Below are positions 51,039 through 61,038 of a stretch of DNA of 64,000 nucleotides, one piece after another (position 1 is the stretch's first letter; every line of letters starts with the position of its first letter). Both the position numbers and the translations under genes were made by a program. The notes below the pieces were generated by a model. It was not told the origin of the DNA. It was given only the letters and a program-made list of their open reading frames with translations, and did no database searches. This DNA comes from Sinorhizobium americanum (GTDB lineage: Bacteria; Pseudomonadota; Alphaproteobacteria; Rhizobiales; Rhizobiaceae), in contig NZ_LNQC01000064.1 of NCBI RefSeq assembly GCF_001651855.1, positions 62,615 through 126,614 on the forward strand, in the 5' to 3' direction.

Positions 51039-53381
51039 TTACTGGCCGCTCGCCGCGGCGGCGCTGCCGAGTGAACTCCAGGCCTGCATCGCCTTGCTGA
51101 AGGCCTCCGTGCCGCTTGCGCCTTTCTCGAGGGTCAAGAGGGCGCGGCGGCCGTTGCGGTAGGTGATCGGGATGTCGATCCAGCTACGGCTGCGCAAGAG
51201 TTCGGTGTTGCTGCCGACGGCTTCCGCGAAATCGTTGAGCGCGATCATGTGGAAGTCGTCGGTGATCTTCGCCGGGACGGCAATGAGCGGGTCACCGCGA
51301 TCCTGCTCTGTGCGCTTCATCGATACGCGCTGCACGCCCTCGATGGCGCCGCCCTCGAAGTTCTCGGGCAGCGAAAAGACGAATTCGATCACGTGGCTTG
51401 CCGGCAGCGACGGATCGACATTGCGCTTGATCGTCATCAGCGCCGTCATGCCCCGGTCCGGAACGGTGATCTGGGCCTGGATCGCCGGCTCGGGCTTGGC
51501 GTCGCCGCCTGGAGACTCCTCCTTGATGGACCAGGCGACAGCGCCCGGAACCGCCGTGGGCGAAGATTGGCCAAGCCGCTCCTCATAGAGGAACATTTTC
51601 TCGCCGTCGGCGATGGAAACTTCGGTCTGCGGCGCTCCGCTGTCCTGGTTGGTGGCGGGCTGTTGGGGCTGGGCGGCGGCCTGCTCAGGCCCCGCCGCGG
51701 CGCCCTGCGGCTGGCCGGCCTCCGTCTGCGGGGCGACGGACTTGCCCTCCTGCGCTATTTCGCTGCCGTTCGCGCCGGCGGGCCCTTCGTCGCGCTCGGA
51801 GCCATCGGCAAGCAAACGCTGGGTAAACTTGCTCGATTTGTCGTCCGGCAATGCCGTACCTTCCTGGGCGCCGGACTGTTCGCCCGGCTGCACGGCAGGC
51901 TCGCCCTCACGGCCGGGCGGCGTTTGCGTCTCCGGACCGGCGGGGATGATTTTCGCGAGCATTGCGGAAAGCCAGGCATTGCCCGCTTCCCTGTTCACCC
52001 AATAGGCAAAGCCGCCACCGCCAAGGAGAAGCAGGATCACCGCAGCGATTGCCAGGCTTTTCACGTTGAAGCGGGATGGCTTGGGAGCAACGCGGTAGGA
52101 GGCAGGCCGCGGCGATACGGCCGCCGGCGCCACGTCGCCGACCTGGTCGTCTTCCTTGGCGGCAGCGTCCGAGCCGTTCGCCCTTCGGCCGGCTTCATCG
52201 AGGCCGAGCAGATCATCGATGTGATCCCATGCGGTGCCGGCGCGCTCCTCTTCGTTCGAAGCGGCCGGCGCTTTCTCCACGGGCCAGGCCCATTCAGAGA
52301 CCTCCGGCTCAGCCGGCTTGTCCTTTCTGGTGTCGGCGGGCGCAGCGAAGGGATCGCTATCGTCGAATGACCAGGCCTGCGCCGTCTCGGCCTCAGCCGG
52401 CCGCTGAGGGTGAGCGCTCGTCTCGGGCTCCACCGGATGCATGCCGAGCCGTTCCGGGCCGGCCGCCTCCTCGCGCTGCGCCTTGGCCGCCGGCGGCTCT
52501 TCACCGGCGCTTGCGGCGGGCGGAACGTCCTCCCACTCCGGCAGCGCCCATTCGGAAGGTTCCTGTTTCACCGGTGCCGCCTCGGCCGGTGGAGCTTCTT
52601 CGCCGACCGGCTCTTCCGGAGCCGTCTCTTCTTCAGGGCCGACCGTTGCCACGGGCTCGGGCTCGGGCTCGCCGCGTTCGAATTCCTCCGCATGCGGCTC
52701 GCTTGCCTCGTCGACGTGCGCTTGATGCCAGCTATCGGCTTCCGCCGCCGGCGGGAATTCCTCGGCCGGCCGAGGCTCTTCCGCCGGAACGTGTTCCTCT
52801 ACCGGTGCGCCCCACTGCGGCTCGGCTGGAACGGCTTCCGGCTCCTCGCTTGCGGCAGGCGGTTCCCGATGGTGCTCGTCCGGGCCGGCCGCAGGGGTGG
52901 GCTCCGCTTCCCGCTGCTCCGGTAACTCTTGCTCGGCAGCCGGTACGTCGGCCGGAGCCGGTTCTTCGAAGGCTTGCGTGGCTTCCGGCGCCGCCTCCTC
53001 GATGCGTTCCTCGGCGGCCGCCTGCTCAACTTCTGGTGCCTCGTCCGGAACCGGTTCCGGCTCCGGCGAGACCGGAGCGGCAGCCTCCTGTTCGGCTTGC
53101 GCTTCGGCTGCATCCGGCTCGAGCAGTTCGGGCTGTTCGAGCGCTTCGGTTTCTTCGATTGCCGGCAGGGCCTCGGCGTGTTCGTTTTCGACCTCGGAGA
53201 TTGCCAGTTCCAGCTTGTTCAACTGGCGATTGATCATGTCGTCCGATGGCCGCGGAGTCATGTTTTCGAGCTGGCGACGCACCGCACTGCGCGCCTTCTC
53301 GTAGACCCTGCCCCGCATTTCGGGATTGTTTTCCGACAGGCCGTCAACGGTCCTGCGAATAACTGCAACAAAATCCGCCAT
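51039..53381 (-). CDS. Large acidic repeat-rich single-pass membrane protein (780 aa)
   Basis: A helical N-terminus (MADFVAVIRRTVDGLSENNP, RSAVRRQLENMTPRPSDDMI) is followed by about 350 residues of Glu/Ala/Pro-rich low-complexity sequence (EEPEAVPAEPQWGAPVEEHV). One membrane helix comes next (AIAAVILLLLGGGGFAYWV, near 470), then another low-complexity stretch rich in Gln/Ala. The folded C-terminal domain has TVPDRGMTALMTIKRNVDPS, VIEFVFSLPENFEGGAI and PITYRNGRRALLTLEKGASG. The topology suggests a cytoplasmic acidic arm and a periplasmic domain. Rhizobia have similar proteins of unknown role. The start is the ATG at 53381; a TTG five codons upstream is possible. Confidence 0.8.
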   Translation of the reverse strand: MADFVAVIRRTVDGLSENNPEMRGRVYEKARSAVRRQLENMTPRPSDDMINRQLNKLELAISEVENEHAEALPAIEETEALEQPELLEPDAAEAQAEQEAAAPVSPEPEPVPDEAPEVEQAAAEERIEEAAPEATQAFEEPAPADVPAAEQELPEQREAEPTPAAGPDEHHREPPAASEEPEAVPAEPQWGAPVEEHVPAEEPRPAEEFPPAAEADSWHQAHVDEASEPHAEEFERGEPEPEPVATVGPEEETAPEEPVGEEAPPAEAAPVKQEPSEWALPEWEDVPPAASAGEEPPAAKAQREEAAGPERLGMHPVEPETSAHPQRPAEAETAQAWSFDDSDPFAAPADTRKDKPAEPEVSEWAWPVEKAPAASNEEERAGTAWDHIDDLLGLDEAGRRANGSDAAAKEDDQVGDVAPAAVSPRPASYRVAPKPSRFNVKSLAIAAVILLLLGGGGFAYWVNREAGNAWLSAMLAKIIPAGPETQTPPGREGEPAVQPGEQSGAQEGTALPDDKSSKFTQRLLADGSERDEGPAGANGSEIAQEGKSVAPQTEAGQPQGAAAGPEQAAAQPQQPATNQDSGAPQTEVSIADGEKMFLYEERLGQSSPTAVPGAVAWSIKEESPGGDAKPEPAIQAQITVPDRGMTALMTIKRNVDPSLPASHVIEFVFSLPENFEGGAIEGVQRVSMKRTEQDRGDPLIAVPAKITDDFHMIALNDFAEAVGSNTELLRSRSWIDIPITYRNGRRALLTLEKGASGTEAFSKAMQAWSSLGSAAAASGQ

Positions 53382-53443
53382 CAGATGCTTTCTCAAATCC
53401 TAGTCATGCAGCCGCAGTGCGACGCCACTTCCTTGAGCCGACA

Positions 53444-54742
<1,299 letters not shown>

Positions 54743-54953
54743 AATTCTCTTCCTGTTTCACGCGCGCATCAGGACGTTGCGCTGTTCTCAAACCCGCGCA
54801 TCTATACTGTGTTGTCTTTCGGAAAGCGACCCCGTTATGCCCCGTGGCCGGCCCTTTTTGCATGACAAGCGATGGCCTTAGCGCCTATATCTGCGATCTC
54901 TCCGCCGCTTCGGCAATCCATTCCCACTGCCCATCAATCCGGATCGCAGCGCC

Positions 54954-55844
54954 GTGAATTCCAAAGCCTATTTCTATCTCGCCATCACCGCGCTTTTCTG
55001 GGGCGGCAATTCTGTTGCCGGCAAGATGGCCGTCGGACACATCAGCCCGATGATGCTGACAACGCTGCGCTGGCTCGTCGCGGTCTCGGTCATTCTTGCT
55101 CTGATGACGCCGCAAATCCGCCGGGACTGGGACAAGATCCGCACCCATTGGCTGCAGTTGCTGGCCTATGGTGCCGTCGGCTTCACGATGTTCAACGCCT
55201 TCCTCTATTCGGCGGTGAAGTATACCAGCGCCATCAATGCGGTGATCCTGCAGGCTGGCATCCCGATGCTGATCTTCCTCTTCAACTTCGTCTTCTTCCG
55301 CACGAAAGCGTCGATCGCGCAGATCGTCGGCTTCACCGTGACGCTGATCGGCGTGCTCACCACTGCCGCCCACGGAGACTTTACGAGCCTGATGCGGCTC
55401 AAGTTCAATTTCGGCGACGGGCTGATGATCCTGGCCTGCATCGTCTATGCCGTCTATACGGTCACCTTGCGCTGGAAACCGGCGATGCACTGGCAGAGCT
55501 TCATCGCCGCGCCCGCTTTCGGGGCTCTCCTCAGCTCCATTCCGCTGCTCATCTGGGAGGCCGGAAGCGGCGGCGCGATCGTGCCGGACGCGACCGGCTG
55601 GGCCATCGTTCTTTATGCGGCGATCTTTCCGTCGCTGATGTCACAGGTTCTCTATGTCCGCGGCGTCGAAATGATCGGCGCCAATCGTGCCGGCCTCTTC
55701 ATCAACGCCATTCCGGTGTATGGAACGCTGCTTTCCGTCCTGCTCGTCGGCGAGACGTTTCACGCCTATCATCTGGTGGCATTGCTGCTCGTCCTCGGTG
55801 GCATCGCGATCGCCGAGCACGGCCGGCCGAGGCCGCCGAAGTGA
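54954..55844 (+). CDS. EamA-family drug/metabolite transporter (296 aa)
   Basis: The protein has ten hydrophobic helices in two EamA repeats: AYFYLAITALFWGGNSVAGK and MLTTLRWLVAVSVILALMTP in the first, and GLMILACIVYAVYTVTLRWK and NAIPVYGTLLSVLLVGETFH in the second. Each repeat has the typical conserved Pro/Gly/Glu positions. The start is a GTG at 54954. Members export amino acids or metabolites; the substrate is unknown. It is divergent from purA and convergent with serA across a shared terminator. Confidence 0.85.
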   Translation: MNSKAYFYLAITALFWGGNSVAGKMAVGHISPMMLTTLRWLVAVSVILALMTPQIRRDWDKIRTHWLQLLAYGAVGFTMFNAFLYSAVKYTSAINAVILQAGIPMLIFLFNFVFFRTKASIAQIVGFTVTLIGVLTTAAHGDFTSLMRLKFNFGDGLMILACIVYAVYTVTLRWKPAMHWQSFIAAPAFGALLSSIPLLIWEAGSGGAIVPDATGWAIVLYAAIFPSLMSQVLYVRGVEMIGANRAGLFINAIPVYGTLLSVLLVGETFHAYHLVALLLVLGGIAIAEHGRPRPPK

Positions 55845-55870
55845 CGCGGCACATCGTGAGCGCTCAAAGA

Positions 55871-55897
55871 GAAACGCGCCGGGGTCTCCGGCGCGTT
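55871..55897. terminator. Bidirectional terminator between EamA gene and serA
   Basis: AAACGCGCCGG-GGTCT-CCGGCGCGTTT: an eleven-base stem with A-rich left and T-rich right flanks, 26 bases after the transporter stop. Confidence 0.85.
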
Positions 55898-55933
55898 TGC
55901 GCTGCATCTCCAAGCTCGGAACAGCGTGGCTGT

Positions 55934-57529
55934 TCAATCGACGTTGAACACCAGGGGCTTTGCCTGGCGGATCGCCGCGTTGGCGCGCAGCTTATCGAGC
56001 ACCGTCTCGGATACCGGGCCGTCGACATAAAGCAGCGCGATCGCATCACCGCCCTGCTTCTCGCGGCCGAGCTGGAAGTTGGCGATGTTGACGCCGGCAT
56101 CGCCGAGGGTCGTGCCGATGAAGCCGATCATGCCGGGAACGTCGGTGTTGGTGATATAGACCATGTGATTTCCGACGTCGGCATCGAGGTTGATGCCCTT
56201 GATCTGGATGAAGCGCGGCTTGCCGTCGGAGAAGACAGTGCCGGCGACCGAACGGGTCTGGTTCGCCGTCTTCACCGTCAGCTTGATGTAGCCGTCGAAG
56301 ACACCCGTCTTGTCGCGCTTGACCTCGGAAAGGATGATGCCCTTTTCCTTGATCATGATCGGTGCCGAAACCATGTTGACGTCGGCCACCTGAGGACGGA
56401 TCAGGCCGGCGAGAACGGCGCTCGTCAGCGCCTTGGTGTTCATCGCTGCGGTCGACCCGTCATAGAGGATCTCGATCTCCTTGATGGCGCTTTCCGTCGC
56501 CTGCCCGACAAAGGCTCCAAGCACGTCGGCGAGCCGGATGAAGGGTTTCAGGATCGGCGCTTCCTCGGCGGTGATCGACGGCATGTTGATGGCGTTGGTG
56601 ACGGCGCCCTTGACGAGATAGTCCGCCATCTGCTCGGCCACCTGCAGTGCCACGTTCTCCTGCGCCTCGGTGGTCGAGGCCCCGAGATGCGGCGTGCAGA
56701 CGACGTTCGGCAGGCCGAAGAGCGGGCTTTCGGTGGCCGGCTCGACCTCGAAGACGTCGAAGCCCGCGCCGTGAACGTGGCCGGACTTCAGCGCATCGGC
56801 GAGCGCCTTCTCGTCGACGAGGCCGCCGCGGGCGCAGTTGATGATGCGGACGCCCGGCTTGGTCTTGGCAATCGCTTCGCCACTCAGGATATTGCGCGTC
56901 TTGTCGGTCAGCGGCACGTGCAGGGTGATGAAGTCGGCCTGCGCGAGAAGCTCGTCCAGCTCGACCTTGACGACGCCCATTTCCTCCGCCCGCTCTTTCG
57001 ACAGGAACGGATCATAGGCAAGCACGTGCATCTTGAGGCCGATCGCACGGGCACAGACGATAGACCCGATATTGCCGGCGCCGATGACGCCGAGCACCTT
57101 GCCGGTGATCTCGACGCCCATGAACTTCGATTTTTCCCACTTGCCGGCCTGGGTGGAATTGTCGGCGGCGGGAAGCTGACGGGCGACCGCGAACATCAGC
57201 GCGACCGCGTGCTCGGCCGTGGTGATCGAGTTGCCGAAGGGCGTGTTCATGACGATGATGCCGCGGCGCGAGGCGGCCGGAATATCGACATTGTCGACGC
57301 CGATGCCGGCGCGGCCGACGACCTTGAGATTGGTCGCCGCGGCGATCAGCTTTTCCGTCACCTTGGTGGCGGAGCGGATGGCGAGACCGTCGTAATTGCC
57401 GATGATCTCGGCAAGCTTCTCCTTGTCCTTGCCGAGCTTCGGCTGGAAATCCACTTCGACGCCGCGGTCACGGAAGATCTGGACGGCGGTTTCCGACAGT
57501 TCATCGGATACGAGAACGCGAGGTGCCAT
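55934..57529 (-). CDS. serA: D-3-phosphoglycerate dehydrogenase (531 aa)
   Basis: SerA oxidises 3-phosphoglycerate with NAD, the first step of serine synthesis. The NAD loop is VLGVIGAGNIGSIVCARAIG. The catalytic Arg is in INCARGGLVDEKALADAL, Glu in FDVFEVEPATESPLF and His in VVCTPHLGASTTEAQENVAL. After the catalytic part there is an intervening domain (MVSAPIMIKEKGIILSEVKR) and a C-terminal ACT domain (HMVYITNTDVPGMIGFIGTT). This is the long, potentially serine-regulated form. It lies 79 bases downstream of serC on the same strand. Confidence 0.97.
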   Translation of the reverse strand: MAPRVLVSDELSETAVQIFRDRGVEVDFQPKLGKDKEKLAEIIGNYDGLAIRSATKVTEKLIAAATNLKVVGRAGIGVDNVDIPAASRRGIIVMNTPFGNSITTAEHAVALMFAVARQLPAADNSTQAGKWEKSKFMGVEITGKVLGVIGAGNIGSIVCARAIGLKMHVLAYDPFLSKERAEEMGVVKVELDELLAQADFITLHVPLTDKTRNILSGEAIAKTKPGVRIINCARGGLVDEKALADALKSGHVHGAGFDVFEVEPATESPLFGLPNVVCTPHLGASTTEAQENVALQVAEQMADYLVKGAVTNAINMPSITAEEAPILKPFIRLADVLGAFVGQATESAIKEIEILYDGSTAAMNTKALTSAVLAGLIRPQVADVNMVSAPIMIKEKGIILSEVKRDKTGVFDGYIKLTVKTANQTRSVAGTVFSDGKPRFIQIKGINLDADVGNHMVYITNTDVPGMIGFIGTTLGDAGVNIANFQLGREKQGGDAIALLYVDGPVSETVLDKLRANAAIRQAKPLVFNVD

Positions 57530-57608
57530 GAAAGGCCTCCTTGAAACAGGGTCTGAACGGTATTGGAGTGGCTTCGCCCTCAGGGAGAGCGAAGCAAAAC
57601 GCGTCGGA

Positions 57609-58787
57609 TCAGGCGGCGGCCTGCGAAAGGGTCGCTTTCTGGGTCTCGAATGCCCAGTTCAGCCACGGCATCAGCGCTTCCATATCGGCTGTCTCGATCG
57701 TCGCGCCCGCCCAGATACGGAGGCCGGAAGGGGCATCCCGATAGTGACCGATATCGAAGGCGACGCCTTCCTTTTCGAGCAAAGCGACGACGCCCTTCGC
57801 GAACGCAGCCTGGCCGGCGGCATCGAGGGCCAACACATCCTTGTCGACGATCTTCAGGCAGACCGAGGTGTTGGAGCGGGTTTCCGCCTTGGTCGCCAGG
57901 TTGGCAATCCACGCATTTGCGTCGACGAACCGATGGATCGCGTCGGCATTGGAGTCTGCCCGGGCAATCAAGCCCTTGAGACCGCCGCCCGACTTCGCCC
58001 AGAGAAGCGCGTCGATATAATCCTCGACGCAGAGCATCGACGGCGTGTTGATCGTCTCACCGGAAAAGATGCCCTCGATCAGCTTGCCGCCGCTGGTCAG
58101 GCGGAAGATCTTCGGCAGCGGCCACGCAGGTGCATAGGTGAGCAGCCGTTCGACTGCACGCGGCGACAGAATGAGGACGCCGTGGGCTCCCTCGCCGCCC
58201 AGAACCTTCTGCCAGGAGAAAGTGACGACGTCGAGCTTGGCGAAGTCGAGTTCCTGCGCGAAAGCGGCCGAGGTCGCGTCGCAGATCGTCAGGCCCTTGC
58301 GGTTCGCCGGGATGAAATCGGCGTTCGGGACGCGGACGCCAGAGGTCGTGCCATTCCAGGTAAAGACCACGTCGCGGTCAAAATCGATCTTGGAGAGATC
58401 CGGCAATTCGCCATAGTCGGCCTCGAAGCGGCGGACATCGGCGAGCTTCAGCTGCTTGACCACATCGGTGACCCAGCCGGCGCCGAAACTTTCCCAGGCC
58501 AGCATGTCGACGCCACGGGCGCCAAGCAGCGACCACAGCGCCATCTCAACGGCACCGGTGTCGGAAGCGGGCACGATACCGATGCGGTAGTCAGCCGGCA
58601 CTCCAAGAATTTCGCGGGTAAGATCGATCGCTTGCTTGAGCTTCGTCTTGCCGATCTTGGCGCGGTGCGAACGACCGAGCGGTGCATCGGAGAGAGCTTC
58701 GAGCGTCCATCCGGGACGCTTGGCGCAAGGACCAGAAGAAAAATGGGTATTTGCCGGGCGCACGGCCGGCTTGGCAGGCTTCGTCAT
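57609..58787 (-). CDS. serC: Phosphoserine aminotransferase (392 aa)
   Basis: SerC transfers an amino group from glutamate to 3-phosphohydroxypyruvate using [63 protein letters not shown] and the PLP-lysine segment [20 protein letters not shown] are typical of the alphaproteobacterial/archaeal-like SerC branch. It is the first gene of the serC-serA operon. Its leader carries the serC RNA structure, and a good sigma-70 promoter lies directly upstream. Confidence 0.95.
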   Translation of the reverse strand: MTKPAKPAVRPANTHFSSGPCAKRPGWTLEALSDAPLGRSHRAKIGKTKLKQAIDLTREILGVPADYRIGIVPASDTGAVEMALWSLLGARGVDMLAWESFGAGWVTDVVKQLKLADVRRFEADYGELPDLSKIDFDRDVVFTWNGTTSGVRVPNADFIPANRKGLTICDATSAAFAQELDFAKLDVVTFSWQKVLGGEGAHGVLILSPRAVERLLTYAPAWPLPKIFRLTSGGKLIEGIFSGETINTPSMLCVEDYIDALLWAKSGGGLKGLIARADSNADAIHRFVDANAWIANLATKAETRSNTSVCLKIVDKDVLALDAAGQAAFAKGVVALLEKEGVAFDIGHYRDAPSGLRIWAGATIETADMEALMPWLNWAFETQKATLSQAAA

Positions 58788-58836
58788 ATGCTATCCTCTC
58801 AGATAGAAGCCCCTCGTTGGGGAGGGGTGTCCCGCC
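58788..58836 (-). ncRNA. serC leader RNA motif
   Basis: The transcript leader contains two consecutive hairpins: CCCCTC-CCCAAC-GAGGGG and CTATC-TGAGAG-GATAG, the second enclosing the GAGAGGA ribosome binding site just before the ATG at 58787. This matches the arrangement of the serC motif described for alphaproteobacteria, thought to regulate serine synthesis genes. Confidence 0.65.
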
Positions 58837-58840
58837 ATCC

Positions 58841-58869
58841 GAAATATTGTGGCTAGGAGAGGATGTCAA
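58841..58869 (-). promoter_or_regulatory. sigma-70 promoter of serC-serA
   Basis: Minus strand TTGACA (58869-58864), 17 bases, TATTTC (58846-58841). It gives a start near 58834 and a leader of about 45 bases. Confidence 0.65.
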
Positions 58870-58938
58870 GCGGCTTGTGTCGCGTATGACACGATTTTTG
58901 GCGCTTCGAGCACATCGTGCGGTGTTGCAGACAGAGCC

Positions 58939-59775
58939 CTACCAGAGCGCGAACCGCAAGCCTGCGCGGATTTCATGACGGGAAACGCCGTCATCGTGGC
59001 CCTTGCTGCCGCTCGCACCGGCAAGCGCCTCGGCGCCAAAGCCGAACATGTCGCCGCCGGCGATGCGGGAATAACGATAGCCGATGTCGAACTTCAACCG
59101 GTCGGTAACGTCGTAGGAGACGCCCGCTATCACCGCATAGGTGAAACGCCAGCTGTCGCGACCCTCATAGGAACCTCCGGCCGCCGCCCCGGAACAGGCA
59201 CCCCCGCCGGCGATGCAGGTCGAGGTTTCCCGAACGGTCTTCCAATCGATATGCGTCGCGCCGACGCCGGCGCCGACATAGGGGGTGAAACCGGCGAGCG
59301 TCGCCAGATCGACATAGCCGTTCGCCATCAGCCCGAGAGCGGAGAAATTGCCCCTGTGGGAAAGCGCGCAGGACGTTCCGGCCCCCTCGCCCGCACAAGG
59401 GCCTGCGGTAAGCGACGAGCCGTCGAAACGGCCTTCGAAATAGTCGGCTGTCAGATCGGCGCGGAAGACATCGGTGATCCGATAGCCCACGCCGATCGTG
59501 CCGGAGACCGGCTCATCGAAACGGGCGTTGTCGAACGGAACATTGCTGTAGCTGCCTGTGCCACCATCGAAATCGCGATAGAATGGATCACCTTCGCCGG
59601 TCCAGCCCGCGTAGCCGATGTCGCCGCGCAGATAGAGGCGGCCGCCAGCTTCCTTTTCGGTCGAGATCGTGATCTCCGGCGCGTCGAGCAGATCCTCGTC
59701 GTTCGCCGCAGAAACGCCGGGCAAGAGGAGGCCAGCGCTCAGAGCGATACCGAGAATCCCGTTTCGCCAGTCCAT
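58939..59775 (-). CDS. Omp25/Omp31-type outer membrane beta-barrel protein (278 aa)
   Basis: From the ATG at 59775 a signal peptide (ILGIALSAGLLLPGVSA-AND) leads to a beta-barrel: RLYLRGDIGYAGWTGEGDPF, VSGTIGVGYRITDVFRADLT, YVGAGVGATHIDW and KFDIGYRYSRIAGGDMFGFG. It ends with a C-terminal aromatic residue (AGLRFALW), as outer membrane barrels do. Two cysteine pairs (PCAGEGAGTSC, CIAGGGAC) in loops could form disulfides. Similar proteins dominate rhizobial outer membranes. It lies behind another barrel gene of the same family on the same strand. Confidence 0.82.
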   Translation of the reverse strand: MDWRNGILGIALSAGLLLPGVSAANDEDLLDAPEITISTEKEAGGRLYLRGDIGYAGWTGEGDPFYRDFDGGTGSYSNVPFDNARFDEPVSGTIGVGYRITDVFRADLTADYFEGRFDGSSLTAGPCAGEGAGTSCALSHRGNFSALGLMANGYVDLATLAGFTPYVGAGVGATHIDWKTVRETSTCIAGGGACSGAAAGGSYEGRDSWRFTYAVIAGVSYDVTDRLKFDIGYRYSRIAGGDMFGFGAEALAGASGSKGHDDGVSRHEIRAGLRFALW

Positions 59776-59899
59776 GTCGCATGCCCTCGCCAGTCGTCGA
59801 CGCCACCCGAAAAGCCTCGTGGCGGTTCTCGTTAACTGTTGGCAGGCACAGGTTAACCGGCGGTTAAGCATGTTTGTTAACCGCTTGCATTTCCCTACA

Positions 59900-59927
59900 C
59901 AAAGGAAAGGGCCGCAAACGCGGCCCT
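59900..59927 (-). terminator. Rho-independent terminator after the upstream barrel gene
   Basis: Minus strand AGGGCCGC-GTTT-GCGGCCCT followed by TTCCTTTG, 27 bases after the stop at 59954. Confidence 0.8.
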
Positions 59928-59953
59928 CAGGAAATGCGCTCCGTCAAATTCCA

Positions 59954-60718
59954 TCATTGCAGCGCGTAGCGCATGCCGAGCTTGAAGTCGTGCGACGTGA
60001 TGTCCTTGAAGTGCATCGGGCCGTTGACCACAGTCCCGTCGTAGCTGCGGATATTGCCGGTCTTGGCGTCGCCGAGATCGACATAGCTATAGCCGAAATC
60101 GATCGCCAGCCGCTCGGTTGCCTGATAGGCGACGCCGGCATGCAGCGCCCAGGCGAAGTTCCAGGTCGGGTCTTCGTCGGCATAGGCGACGCCGGCCATC
60201 GGCACGTTGATGTCGCGGAAACCCGAGATCGTGTTGCGCGACGCGCCGATACCGGCGCCGACATAGGGCTTGACGCCGTACCAGTCGCCGATGTCGACAT
60301 AGGCGTTGGCCATCAACAGCCACTCCGACTTGGCGCCGTCATAATCGTTGGTGTTGTCGAAAACACCGTCACCGTCGCCGTCATAGCGGTCGAGAGCGGA
60401 GAAATCGGCCTTGCCGCGGTATTCGACGATACCGTCCATGCGCAGCCAGTCATTGAACTGGTAGCCGATACCGACGCCTGCCAGCGGCGCGCTGTCGAAG
60501 CTGCCCTCATCGACGAATTCATGAAGCGCGACTTGGTCGAACAGCTCGTGATCCATGCTGCCGAGCCGCTGGTTGCTCATGCCGAGATGCCCGCGCAGAT
60601 ACAGGCCGCCGACGACGATTGGTGCGGGGTCCACCGGATCTTCAACGTAGAGGTCGGCCGCCAACGCAGGAGTGCCGCCCAACCATGCAGCGACAACCGC
60701 AATCAAGGTCTTCTTCAT
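59954..60718 (-). CDS. Omp25/Omp31-type outer membrane beta-barrel protein (254 aa)
   Basis: A signal peptide (MKKTLIAVVAAWLGGTPALA-ADL) precedes a barrel: GGLYLRGHLGMSNQRLGSMD, PLAGVGIGYQFNDWLRMDGI, YVGAGIGASRNTISGF, RLAIDFGYSYVDLGDA, ending HDFKLGMRYALQ. An acidic loop DRYDGDGDGVFDNTNDYDGA looks like a calcium-type repeat. The terminal residue is Gln after Leu, less typical than the usual aromatic. It is a paralogue of the 58939-59775 product with low identity. The terminator downstream separates their transcripts. Confidence 0.82.
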   Translation of the reverse strand: MKKTLIAVVAAWLGGTPALAADLYVEDPVDPAPIVVGGLYLRGHLGMSNQRLGSMDHELFDQVALHEFVDEGSFDSAPLAGVGIGYQFNDWLRMDGIVEYRGKADFSALDRYDGDGDGVFDNTNDYDGAKSEWLLMANAYVDIGDWYGVKPYVGAGIGASRNTISGFRDINVPMAGVAYADEDPTWNFAWALHAGVAYQATERLAIDFGYSYVDLGDAKTGNIRSYDGTVVNGPMHFKDITSHDFKLGMRYALQ

Positions 60719-60880
60719 AACATGCTCCGCGAATAGTCTTTCTGCGGCGGTACAGTTCCACCCGGCAGGCCTACAACTTCTGTTGCAACCAAAACTCGCA
60801 CGGCCCGGTTAATATTGGATTAAGTATAGAAATTTACTTCGTTTATTAAGATTCGAGGCCGTTTAGGTACGCCATGCGGC

Positions 60881-60906
60881 AAAAGGGCCGGCAATGATGC
60901 CGGCCC
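60881..60906 (-). terminator. Rho-independent terminator of the ftsH/glmM side
   Basis: Minus strand GGGCCGGCA-TCAT-TGCCGGCCC followed by TTTT, about 130 bases after the glmM stop; it lies in the 320-base gap 60719-61038, which otherwise holds only the repeat at 60939. Confidence 0.75.
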
Positions 60907-60938
60907 CTGAAATGCATTGTAGCTGCCCGAAGATTCTA

Positions 60939-61035
60939 CAGCGCCGCGCGTCTTTTCAGACGCGCAAAGGACGCTGCAACACTTTAAATCTACGCATCGT
61001 GCTTTCCGAAAATCGATTCTGATTTTCGGGCCGAT
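60939..61035. repeat. RIME-like intergenic mosaic repeat, copy 2
   Basis: CAGCGCCGCGCGTCTTTTCA plus GACGCGCAAAGGACGCTG forms an imperfect palindrome (CAGCG...CGCTG). It continues with CACTTTAAATCTACGCATCG and a second palindrome, CCGAAAATCGATTCTGATTT ending TCGG. The first module recurs at 37117-37152. This is the form of rhizobial intergenic mosaic elements. Confidence 0.7.
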
Positions 61036-61038
61036 TCG

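Noticed and set aside
54872..57544. An 890-codon open frame on the plus strand antisense to serA
   Set aside because: It lies opposite serA, whose motifs are all intact, and its translation is low-complexity Arg/Asp/His-rich without any domain; long antisense frames are common in GC-rich DNA.
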